Shown: positions 23,651 to 34,900 of the stretch, piece by piece
Layout of the letters: each line of letters starts with the position of its first letter
Numbering within the stretch: the first letter of the stretch is position 1
Source: Climacium dendroides
Lineage: Eukaryota; Streptophyta; Bryopsida; Hypnales; Climaciaceae
Direction: 5' to 3'
NCBI GenBank assembly: GCA_950106755.1
Contig: OX467082.1
Location: forward strand, 34,534,001-34,598,000
DNA length: 64,000 bases
Notes under the pieces: model-generated
Seen by the model: only the letters and a program-made list of their open reading frames with translations
What the model was told of the DNA's origin: nothing
Databases searched by the model: none
Made by a program: the position numbers and the translations under genes

Positions 23651-25061
23651 TTTTTTATTTATTTGCAAAAACCAAACAAAAAACTCAATTTCAAAATCCT
23701 TCCTTTCAAGTTCTAGACTAGAGAAAAACTAGCTTTTGAAACAAGGAAAATAAATTAGAAGTAGGAAGGGGAAATAGACACAAAGTAGAGTAGGAAGTAG
23801 AAAGGAAATTAAATAGAATAGAAACAATTTCACAACTTTGCAAGCAAATAAATAGGATTTCAAAGTAGAAGAAGGGAAGGGGCACTTACATAAACTCTTA
23901 GATAGAAAGTCTCACATTCCAATTGCACTTGCAAAAATGAGAGAATAACTTGGAAGATGAAGGGATATTAGAATTTAGAGATTAGGTGGAAATCTTGAAG
24001 GAGAAATTTGAACCATAAGTAGTTGGATAGAATAATAATTGATCAAGATAGGATTAGGAGTCCAAAGGTCAAATTTTTTCTTGAAATTCAAATTCAATTA
24101 TTTATTCCAAAGTCAAGTCAACTAATGGAATAATCAAAATAATTGAATTTGAATAGTGTAGAAGGGAAAGAAAGGAGGTAGGAAGAGAAAGATGAAGACT
24201 TAGGGAATTTAGTCTTGTAATTTCAGACCCTTTTTTAAGCCGTAGGCAAAATTACTTAATCATCCTGAAACATGGCAAATGACAAAGAGTTTGTGGGAGT
24301 TATGGACCACCTACTCGCCGAATTCCAACCCGAGGTATGATTTAAAGTTCTTGTACGTATTTTCTTTTTAGCTTTCAAAAGTAGTATTTATACATAGTAA
24401 CTGAATTAGAGGTCCAATTCAGTGAGTCTAGATTAGAACAAGTGTGAAGTTCAAGTCATAACCTTGTAGAATAGAGTCATAGCTTTCTAGGAGGATATCA
24501 TACGACCAATTTGGAGTAAAAATGAAGAATTTTAGAAGGATGAAGTTTAGATAAGAAGTTGGATGATAAGTAGTATAAATCATCCATCAAGGGTGAAATT
24601 TGGAATATAAGTAGTGATAAATAACTTGAAGTCATAGGTTAAAATTCGTAGTGAATTGAAATAGGGAAGTAGAAGTAAACCTTGGATGAAGTTTTCATAG
24701 CTTTTTAAAGGCCAAACTTCATCCGCCTATAACTTTTGCTAGGAAGCTCCAAATCCAATGAACTTTAGGTTTTTAGAAATGGCATGAGCCAAGGAACCAA
24801 CTTAGATGGTTAGATTTTGACTGTAGCAACCTTAACCTAGAAACCACCGGGGCTTAAAGGAGTCAGTTAAGTAGGAATTCAAAGCCAATTAGGACAAGTT
24901 CTTCACCAAATTAGGAGTAGGAAAACCACTTAGGAAAGATCCATTGCTTGGAAGGCACAATGGACCGACGTTAGGACACCCATAGGCTAGAGAATCATCA
25001 AAAACTAAAGAACCTGGTTGTGTTAACTTTCTTACCAAGGGTGGATAAGAAAGCGCTCACA

Positions 25062-27930
25062 TAGGGCCTACGGGACTTTAGGGACTAATAATTAGCTTCA
25101 TTGGTATTGTGCAAGGGTGGTGATGGTGTTTGATTTCTTATGGATATATGCTTGTGTTGGAGCGTTAGAAGGAAGTGGAAGTTAAGGAATCAATTATGTG
25201 GGTGGAGGAGTTTGTTCTTGTGAATCATCATTGACTCCTAGGATTTAAACACCACCTCGGAAGCATAACCTCAAGGGTTTTTATTTTGTGTGCTTCCTTA
25301 TTTGGAGGATTGCTATCTACACTAAATAGGGGTATTAAGGGGGCCAAAAAATTAAAGAGACTTACTATGAAAAAATTACCTCACAAGAAATTATTAAGAC
25401 TTGCTGCAGAAAGAATGGCTGAAAAGTGGAATCATTAAAACTTTATTGTTGTAAGAGTGACTAAAGAGTGGCCAAATAGTGGTATTTTTGTACAACAAAA
25501 ATAAATATCTATATAGTGTGAAATGTCAATTAATTAGTACATATAGTACACCATTGGATTGGTCATTCAACTATTAACATTTTACATTTGGATGTCATTA
25601 TATTTTATAACCTCTCAAGATGGAGCCTAGACCACTATTTCAAACTTCTTTAAAGACCTTCTCTTGATATGCTCCTATTTTACAACTATATGTAATTTGT
25701 AATTTTATTTATTTATTCGTAGTAATGGAACCATGTGTCTTCTATAAGATGTAAGAAATTCAATTGTTTTGGGGAAAACTTGAAACTATCATGAATTTTT
25801 GATTAAAAAGTAGAAAAAATGTATATAAAATAAAAATTATGCAATAGAAAACTTTATTTTTTCTTCATATGTGTTTGACATAGAGTAGATCATAATGGTA
25901 GAAATCAATGTATCGTATCATTCTAAAATTTGAAGATCAACACTTCATGGTTATAGGTCCAAGGTTGAAATTATAATAAAATATAGAATTTTAGGACTTT
26001 TTCAAATTTTCAAATTGGAACAAAAACTAGACTTGATTTGATTTATTTAATCATTTGGGATTAAATTCAAAAAAAGTAATTTTAAAGGCTAAATTTTAGA
26101 CTAAGAAGAATGAGTAGGAGTCACCAAAAACAACAACACAATGATTTGTGGATTTGTCATTATCTTATGTAGGAAAGTAAAAAATGATTACAATGAAGGA
26201 GCATCCAATATACCAACACCATACATTGAAAATGTGTACAAGCAACTACCATTCAAAATTAGTTAAAAAGGATGATTACAAGAAAGACTAAGTCCTATTT
26301 TGCATCACATTCAAAGTGACAGAGTTGTTTTCTATTAGAACTTTTGACAATAGAACTAATGAATTTCAAATTTTTATTGGAAATGGTTTAACTTAATTGT
26401 GATTGTATCCTTTATTTTTTAGAAATATAAAAAATCATTTTATATTTAAAAGTCAATTTTGCTAATTTGTCACATTTAAGATTTAGGGAGTTTTAGTACT
26501 AGGGAGTAACCAAAATTAATAACCTAGAGCTGAATTTTTTGTAGTCTATTTCTACAATTGGGAGACATGTGCTTATCAAAGGAAATCTAAAAATACATTA
26601 TTAGTTTATGGCCTCCGTATTTGAACAAATAGGGCTCTCTTATGTGCGCTTCTAAACATTGAAGATGGTTTTGAACACTTTCATTTTTTTATGAAATGTG
26701 ATCACTATCAAATCTTTACAAATGACCAATTTTAGTTTTTTTTGTTCATGATTTTCTAGTTATCATTAATTTATACTTAGTTAGTTAGTTGTATTTATTT
26801 TTTGTGACAAACTACCAATTCTTTAAAAGTACTTTTTTAGTACTTGCAAGTAGTTAGCAATACTATTAGGTGTTGTTTTTTTAGACCAACAGTTAAAATA
26901 TTCTATTTCATAGTACTCATAGTACTAAGCACAAAAATTGTAGTTTTGGCAAAATACTACCAAAATCATTCAATCTTTCTTGCAACCACCCCCAAAATAG
27001 ATTTTATTCTTGGCACTTGAAACCTTTATGTCTCTCTAAAATCACCCGAGGCATTAGAAGACATTTGAGGTCTTTAGAAGACTCTTTTAGGCCCATTCTC
27101 AATTCTATTCTTGTAGCAATAAAAGAACACGGCTGCTTGTCAAAATTTTATAAAAAATTTAAAAATTTAAAAAATCCTAAAATGCAAAAAAAAAAAGTTG
27201 ATTTTTTTTCCAAATAATGATGTGACACGGTCTCGACCAAGTCGGACTGTGCAGTTGGCAGCATTTCATGCAATTGAGATAGTTTTCAGAGCCCGGGAAC
27301 TCACATTCTTTCAGAGGCCTCAAATTTCATCTAATGACACAAAAACATCTTCTAAGATACTTTACGGTTAATATCTCAAACTTGTAATTCAAGTAAAGTA
27401 TCGTTCATATACAATTTGAGACCATTTTGGAGCTTCTCATGCATGATTAGAAATCCAATAGTGATCTAAATTGGGAGTGCCATGGTAGATTGCCGAAAAT
27501 GATTATTGTGGCAAAAGTTTGATTGTTCTTATTGAAAAGAAATGGACAACAAATCTTATATCTAGTAGATACACACAACTCAATATATGACATTTTATCA
27601 ACATTTGGATTTAAAAGTGTCACAAAAGCCTAGATTCTCATCACATATGATGTACAAATTCAAAACATAAGAATCTATCAAAGCCTATTGTTGACTTTTG
27701 ATACACCTACAAACAATACATTGAAAATGTAAATATCTTATTCTTATTGTCATGTCCAAATAATGCAAACTAAAGTGTGTTGGAATGCACTTTCAGTTGC
27801 CAATAGTATCCCATAAAAGAGTCCATGTATAAAGAATAAGTAACTTTGCTCAGTTGTAATTATTAGCGAATTGTAGGTGAGGACACCGAAAGTTTGAATC
27901 AAAATAATTGTTCTTCTAAGCAAGGTACGC
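25062..27930. other. AT-rich spacer, no gene
   Basis: No splice-supported or domain-bearing frame is present. A short GC-richer patch with CACGGTCTCGACCAAGTCGG lies near 27,227, and short frames nearby lack domains. Nothing else is recognised. Confidence 0.4.
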
Positions 27931-27965
27931 ACTGTCGGAGTGGATTATTATCGTCATCTACAGCA

Positions 27966-29072
27966 TCATCTGTACTTGGGAAGTTCTCCAGTTACACCAC
28001 CCCAGACTTTTGGGGCACACATTGAAACATTCGACTTCAAAGACGAAAAAGGGACTACAAAACCAACGCCACCCGTGACTTCAACCCCAACTTCCCACAC
28101 AATGCGTTTGCTGCTTATGGCAGAAGGGAATTGATCAATCTCGTGCAAGCTAGTTTCCCAACAAGTGGTGAAATCAGCACAATTCCGACTCTGTGACGTG
28201 CAAGTTTGCTACCCAATTGGGCACCACGCAGTACCGCTCTCCCTGCAGTACCCGTTTTATTGTTCACATTGTTAACCTAAGTCACAGTGAAAGGATCACC
28301 CAAGCCTTCATACATATTCAAAAAGGCTACAATCTGCTGCCGAATTGTTCAACTGGCTGAGAGAAAACAAGAGCTCTCCATCTGAAATCGACTCACCTAC
28401 CACCACCGGAAGTAAACACCCCCCACTAGAAAAATGGCTACCAGAGAAGATGAAGGTCTAAAATCCAGCCTGATCTCTATGGATTTATATTTCAGGACAG
28501 CTGTTCTGAGAGCTGACAAGGTAACGTTTAGAAGAAGTATAGGAAAATTTGTGAAAATGGCGATATTCCATGGCGATAGCCATTTTTCCATTCATTCATT
28601 TCCTTCTTCAGTTCTAAAGTCTTGGACCAGTATAGATTTCAGACCACCACGTGGTGTCAACGTGAAGGTGTCAACGTGAAAGTGCCAAGTTTGTGGAATA
28701 CCGAGAAATTTTGGTTAGTGTATGCTCGAGGCTGGTATGAATTCGTTCCACATGGCCTTGTTCAGTAAGACTAGAACCGTGGTCTTTACCACTGTAAGCA
28801 AACTTCGAATCGAATCACCTTGTTCCATCTCTTCATTTTCACACCCGGCGTATCTGGATCCTCCACAGGATGTTCTTGACCGACCCCTCCCTCTCCAGCA
28901 TCTCCAAATTGGACACCGCAGTTGGCAAAACGCGTGACGATGGGCTCTCAAGTTCTGAAATCAACAGGATCGAAAACACCACAATCAACCCTACAAAGCA
29001 CAACACTACCAAGGACAACACCGCAAGAAAAAACTTATGCAGGTTTTGCCGTTGAGCGTCAGACAGGGCCAT
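27966..29072 (-). pseudogene. Gene-like GC-richer region, strand and structure unresolved
   Basis: The segment is clearly GC-richer and less repetitive than its flanks, like the genes in this window. On the minus strand a frame from ATG 29,072 starts with LSDAQRQNLHKF, then one membrane span (about residues 14-40, LAVLSLVVLCFVGLIVVFSI), and stays open to 28,839. Another open stretch, ending with a TGA just after GGVTGELPKYR at about 27,966, could be its last exon. On the plus strand, frames of protein-like composition also exist: one with FNPNFPHNAFAAYGRRELIN near 28,060-28,190, and one with VNVKVPSLWNTEKFWLVYAR after a good acceptor at 28,615. The plus donor at 28,521 (AAG/GTAACG) does not join in frame. 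I could not build one intact gene on either strand, so a decayed or lineage-specific gene is likely. Confidence 0.3.
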
Positions 29073-29099
29073 TGATGTTGCTAGCTAGAACATTCATGC

Positions 29100-29905
29100 C
29101 AAATTGAACTGATCTCGTAACTTAATAAAAAAATAGGGAATATAAAAAGAACTTCAATGTATGAAAACAACTCCCTAAGTACACGTTTATACTCAGTGAA
29201 ATCCTGAGCAAACTTTCGTTACATGTTGTCCTGGTATGTATCATAAAACAAACCTCTGCCGCAGCAAAGCTGGAAACCTCTTAAACATACTAGCACAATT
29301 CTCACACCAATTTGAAGCAATCATATCTTTGTGACAAAAACAAATAACAAATATGAAAAAAGAATGAAGGATTAAGCAAAGTAAATTGCTTGACATATTT
29401 GTCCTTCATATGCCAATAAGATCGTTTGGAATTTTTGAAAAAAATTCCTCAGGAGGTGGAAATTCTCACTTGTGCCCATATCAAACAACCAATAGTTAGT
29501 ATGCTATTTGATGTACATGAGGTATCTACAAATTTCCACAACTTGTCATTGTATTTTCACTCAAGAAAATCTCTTCAATTCTCCATAAAGAATCAATGCA
29601 TATTGTATTTATACAAGATTGGATTGCACTAGTTTGTGGAATGATAATTCAACAAAGCCCAACTTGTTTGATGCTGATTTGGAAGCCCAATACTATAGCA
29701 ACAAATTTTGCAAACACACATCAACCTCAGAAAATGATTCTACGTTTGCATAGTTTGCAAAATTACTACAAGTTTGGTAGGAGCGTGGTAGTTTCGATGC
29801 CCATGTGAGCCAATGGTTTCTCTGCCTTTAAGCCCAAAATCAAGTTAACTCCACCCAATGAAGGCACAAGCTCCCAAAGGGTGTCATGATTTTTTAATTA
29901 AAAAA
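29100..29905. other. Spacer, nothing recognised
   Basis: Short overlapping plus-strand frames of 68-70 codons (29,426-29,808) have no domain. They could be decayed coding sequence but are not supported. Confidence 0.4.
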
Positions 29906-29909
29906 TTTG

Positions 29910-30290
29910 TTTTTTATTTTTTTATCCCAAACTCCAAACCCACAAGGAAACTTTTGATACTAGGAGGGAATTCTAGGAGTGACAAAGTCACAAAAAAAAT
30001 TTGAAAAGAAAAATGTATTTCTTGAGGGTCTCAAACCCCAAATTCCTAAAGAATACTCAATGGTCTCTTTGGGGGGCTTGGAGTCTCAAACCCCAACACC
30101 CCCAAAAGGATATTCTAGGGGTGATGGAGTTGTGATAAAATAATAATAGTTTAATTAATAGAATTTCTTTTAGAGTTCCAAACCTTGGATCCTTTAAAGG
30201 ACCTTTTAGGGGTGATAAAGTTATGACAAAAAGAAAAAAAAATTTAATTGATTTTTTTTAAAGCCCCAATCTTGAGAATTCCTAGGGTTC
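29910..30290 (+). repeat. Degenerate tandem repeat of about 90-110 bp
   Basis: Three to four units each contain a CTCAAACCCC or TTCCAAACC box, then GGATATTCTAGGGGTGATGG or a variant (TTTTAGGGGTGATAAAGTTA, TTCTAGGAGTGACAAAGT), then an A-rich run. Copies are heavily diverged. No coding function is seen. Confidence 0.5.
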
Positions 30291-30807
30291 ATTAGTTTTA
30301 AAGATTTTAAATTCCTAAACCATGGTCATAGGTTCAAAATCCAAACAACCTACTAACTAAATACCTCACAAATTTTAAGGCTTATAAACTCTCAGGCTCT
30401 TGAGCTTAAGCTCCAAGGCTCACAAAATAGCACTTCTGCCATTGTAGGAGCCTATAGAGTGTTGCTTTTGAAAATTTATAACATGGTCTTCAAATAGCAA
30501 AAAATTTAGATTCTACTTGCAATATCTTTCATTACAATTTGCTAATCTATTTGAATACAAAATTTATAATGTAGCAACTCGTATATTGTTGCTTTAAGAT
30601 GTTGCCACCATATGAATTGGGTCACCACATTCCTATAAGAATATGTACATAATGTACCCAAGCCATCTTTGCCATATCAACACCTAGTATGATAGGTCAT
30701 TGTTTTGTCCACTTTTGCAGCCAATCTAGAGCATCATACAAATAAGAGAAAAAATTTGTGACTTCATTAGTGTTTGACAATGTTCAAAAGCTTTCATGCA
30801 TAAATTT
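30291..30807. other. AT-rich spacer, nothing recognised
   Basis: No open frame, RNA or clear repeat is identified between the tandem repeat block and the TTAA-ended element. Confidence 0.4.
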
Positions 30808-31805
30808 TTAACCCTTTAAAGTCTCAAGTGTCCTCTTGGGATACTTGGGAGTTTGGACATGTTACTATGACCTCAATTTTTGGTGATTTTTTAAAAAACT
30901 CAGTCAAAAGATAGAAAATCCATTAACTTCCTAGGAATATGATTTTTTTAATTTCAATTGGTGCCTAGGAGCAAAAGTTATATCATCTTAAACATAATTT
31001 TTACTTTGTTGGATAGAAAAAGAAATCCACAAAAAATTGAAATAAAATTGAATTTTCTCTCTCTTATAGATCTTATTTTTGTCTACATCTAAAGCTTTGA
31101 TTCATTTTATTTGGATTAGAGATGTGAAAATTATGAACAATCTTATTTTTCGGGCAATCTAAGCATCTTTTTGAAAAAATAACTTATGGGATTTATTTTT
31201 GAATGCAATTTTCACAATTATTCAAAAAAATTATTTGATAAGGTTAATTTTTCTTGCAAGAATACTCTTGCTGAAAAAATAACTTATGGGATTCATTTTT
31301 GAATGCAATTTTCAAAAATTGTTTGACAAGGTTAAGTTTCCTTGCAAGAACAATCTCACAGTTGGAATTATGGTGTTTCAATTCCATCTTAGAGCTATAG
31401 TTTAGTGTTTTGTTAAATCTTAGACATACTTCTAATTAATAGTTTTTTAATGAATGAAAATCACATGTTTTGTTTTTGAATTTTTCCCCCCAACTCTCAA
31501 TTCAAATCTTCAACATAATTTTTTTAATTCAAACTCAATAGTACAAAAAATTTAAAATAAGGAAATTCAAAGCCTAAAAATTTTGTCACAGAACAAGAAA
31601 AAATCTTATTATTCTTCACTTTAATTGCAATCTACGGTCAATGTTTTTGAAATTTCTACTATACATTCTTATACTAGTCTAGTGCAAGATTCTATAGTTA
31701 GACATGCCAAAAAAATGAAACTTTCAAAAGTTTTACACCTTGGAATAGAAATGGCAGTTTTGAGTGGTCTTTGAAAGAAAAAAGCCTTGAAACTTTAGGG
31801 GTTAA
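30808..31805. mobile_element. Candidate TTAA-ended non-autonomous DNA transposon, about 1 kb
   Basis: The left end is TTAACCCTTTAAAGTCTCAA. The right end on the minus strand from 31,805 is TTAACCCCTAAAGTTTCAAG. They agree over about the first 20 bp, with three mismatches and a one-base offset. The TTAA at each extremity may be the target duplication, as in piggyBac-type insertions, whose inverted repeats also begin CCC. No ORF is present. A partial internal direct repeat (TGAAAAAATAACTTATGGGAT at about 31,172 and 31,271) occurs. It lies less than 100 bp from the 3' end of the receptor-kinase gene. Confidence 0.45.
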
Positions 31806-31901
31806 ACTAACCTACACAAAAATATACCCTACCACATTGTTTCCATGACCTATGCATCACAATCATGAAAAACACAGATTGAAGTGTGGATCCGAAAGCC
31901 C

Positions 31902-34900
31902 TCATCTAAGCCTACTTTCAGGATTCCCAGCAAGACTTGATCCATCCACCCAAATCTCCGAAGTCGGTGAGTTCTGATTTGCCAAAGAGGAGGAGCCACT
32001 CGGTTCCCTATTCTCCAGAGTAGACATTTCAATGAGAGACGAGCTATGAAATGCTTTGCTCATCAAGGAACATGTTTCAGATTCGCCAGAGTTTGTGTGA
32101 CCAAGACCGAGTTGCCCTCCACTGGACAAGACTCGGTCGCCTTCATGCTCCTGAACGAGACGAAGAATCTCCACGTCCATGCCTCCATGCAACATGGCCA
32201 CCACGGCTTTCATGTCAGGTCGCCTCTCTCCTGACCTGCAGGAAATAGTCCCAAATGTGATTTTCATAATCAGAAATAGCTCGAGTTTGATGAAAACAAT
32301 TCTTACATCAACTTAGTTAAATAGATGGAATTTTTAACATTGGCACTATTACAAAGCGTACATGGCCTGAAACCAGTCTTAAGGCATGTACAACTGTAAT
32401 CAACCTAGATACTATACTATGAAAAAAATTCATAACATATTCAGACGATGTCCAAAAAATGTATGCTAAAGTGAGTTGGAATTATCTTTCAGTAACCAAT
32501 AAGAGCCATTGATAAGAATTTGTGTTTAAAAAAAGTACATATACTCAGGTGTAGATTACGGGTGTGCATACCTTAGTGATTTGAGGTTTGAGCATATGAA
32601 TGTCACAAATTTTGACCCCAAACTGGTGCAAACCTAACGAAATCAAAATGGCAATTGCTAACGATGTAGAAGTTCAAATTTATCTGCGGTGATCGCATTA
32701 TTTATTGCAATAAAGAAATTGATAGAATTTTTGCTAATAGAGCCAAATTTAAGAACACTACTGACCTGTGCACGCACAACAAAGCAATGCTGATGATTCG
32801 CAGGGCTTCCGACTCTTCTCCTGGCTGCAGCTCTAGGTTGGGGTCTATGAGCTCCTTGATCTTTCCTTCTGTGTACAGACTCCATGCCTGGTCACCCCCC
32901 CCTCACTAGTCAGTCTTCACCATACGTAAACTCACTCAGTGGGGCAGAGCGATGCCTTCAGTACATGCTCTTCATTCGAATACTTTGTAATCTTCACGCT
33001 CGAAATCTAGCTGGGATGCGTGTGGATCTGAGATTTTAGATGAGAGTCTCAAATCGCTCTGGTTCCTAGTTGAGAATACTTTCTTCACTGTAATGAATAT
33101 GAGCACGCAGATAAGCAGCCATTTGCACGGTCATGCTAGTTGAATCGGCGGGATTTACAGCGCCAACACTATGACATTCAAGTGCAGAGAGATCCAAATC
33201 TCACAGATCTCAGGTTTCAGATCAGTGCTGAGAAAAGTACCAATCTCTTCAAATTCCCCCATCCTAACTAATATCATAATTTGTACTCTCAATGGGATAA
33301 TGCTGAAGAGAAGATACTCACCCACTCTGGCAGATAGAAATACTCTTCAGATGATTTGGGATTCATGTTTCTTCTTCTGCTCACAATCTCAAGCAGCAGA
33401 ACGCCGTAGCTGAAGACATCCACTTTCTCACTCAGCTGTCCCAAATGGGCGTACTCTGGCGCTAAGTAACCCCTGCATGAAGCACGTCCACATTGGAACC
33501 CAATTTCACTTCCAGGTTCCAGCTTCTCCTCACAAACATCAGAGCATTCCAAACATGTTGACGTTGGACTTAAGTAACGTTGATTGGCACCTTTGAAGAA
33601 ATGGGCTCCACTGAGGTTATGGTTTAGTATGTAAATAAAATAAAAAAGGTGTGGTCACCTGGTGCCAGCAACATGGATTGTCATAATGTGGCTCTCCTCC
33701 TCTGTGGATACAGTAAAGCCAAACCAAAATCGGCAATCTTAGGCTCAAAGTTATTGTCCAGCAAGATATTGCACGCCTTAATATCACGATGAATGATCTT
33801 TGGCTGGGACGAAAAATGCAAGTAATGGATGCCTTCAGCCACTCCATAGCATATGTTTTTGTGTACAGACCAATCCTTCTTTCCAATTCCCTGCCCTACA
33901 TGCACAACGCAGATAATGGTGAGTTCCAATTCTATATCAGGATCGAAGGTCATGATTGGTAAAATAGAGTGATCCAAAGCAACCCAACTATGAAATTCAA
34001 GTGCACAGAGCTCTAAAAGTAGGGTACTAGTATAGATTTGAGTTTCCAGACCAGCATAACGAAAAGTTCCGATTCTCTTGCAATTTTGACACTTTAAAGA
34101 ATATGGTTATATCAGGAGATAGCAAAACTAAAGAGTGTTGTTATCCAGAGAAAGGTGCAAGGGGATACCAAATAGAAAGTGCTCCAAATCACCATTTTCT
34201 ACAAACTCATACACCAGCAGACGTTGGTTTTTCCGAATGCAACACCCTTTCAGTTTCACTAGGTTGCGGTGCTTCACAGCTGCAACTAGAACAATCTCGT
34301 TCAAAAAGTCGTCCAGGCTTTGTTGAGACTTTGTGTGCAGTTGCTTGACAGCCACTTCACTCCCATTTGGTAAAGTTCCCTGAAGAAGCACGACGCGGGT
34401 GTCAGTCAATGCTTACAGTATAGTTCGAAAATCATAAAATTCAAAACTTGCCAGAATATTTATCGTTTTAAGCTAATTCATTGCTGTAAGTGCAAATAGC
34501 AACAGTGCTTGTGGCAGCTGTTGAGCAGACCTTGTAGACAGCACCAAAAGCTCCTTGTCCAAGTTTCATGCCGAAAACCTTCGTGATGTACTGCAATTCA
34601 GTGTAGGTGTATATCGTGGGCTTCACCTCATACTCTGCAAACTCTGCACTCAGATTTTTAATATTTTTCAGAAGCTGTGAAAAAACTCACCGATGGATAT
34701 CATACCCGCAATAGAGACCATTTGGCAACCAAGCATTGGATATTGAGAGCATGGTTATATTTCATAATCCTGTCCTTCTCTAAAATTTCAGTATCCTCCT
34801 TTTCAGCCCCTTGATGGACCATCAGGAAAACGTTGTTATGGAAATACTATCCCCCAGCACCGTTGTAACTCGACATGTTATTTCTCCTAACAAGAGTATG

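Larger units (their letters stand above)
21542..25061 (+). mobile_element. LTR-like repeat unit A, 3.5 kb, related to unit at 51.1 kb
   Basis: The ends are TGTGAGAAC and GCGCTCACA, so the termini are TG...CA and form a 6-bp inverted repeat. Unit B at 51,107-53,051 shares the same ends and internal order. Shared items are GAGGTTTCAGTTTTCCC-like start, GGGCATCTACAAC, AGAGTCCAACGGA, GAGCCTAGGCTAGTTACTTT, GGCGATGCC-CTTAGGGGAGCC, several GGCGAAGCTTTG boxes, and TCCATTGCTTGGAAGGC. This pattern suits solo or partial LTRs of one retrotransposon family. Unit A has about 1.7 kb not in B (about 23.2-24.9 kb). That part includes a GC-rich block (23,380-23,650) and a short gag-like start at 24,273 (MANDKEFVGVMDHLLAEFQ). 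No target duplication is evident. Confidence 0.5.

Noticed and set aside
23244..23732. 162-codon plus-strand Arg/Gln-rich frame
   Set aside because: It follows a GC-rich island with duplicated words, has no domain and extends into AT-rich repeats.
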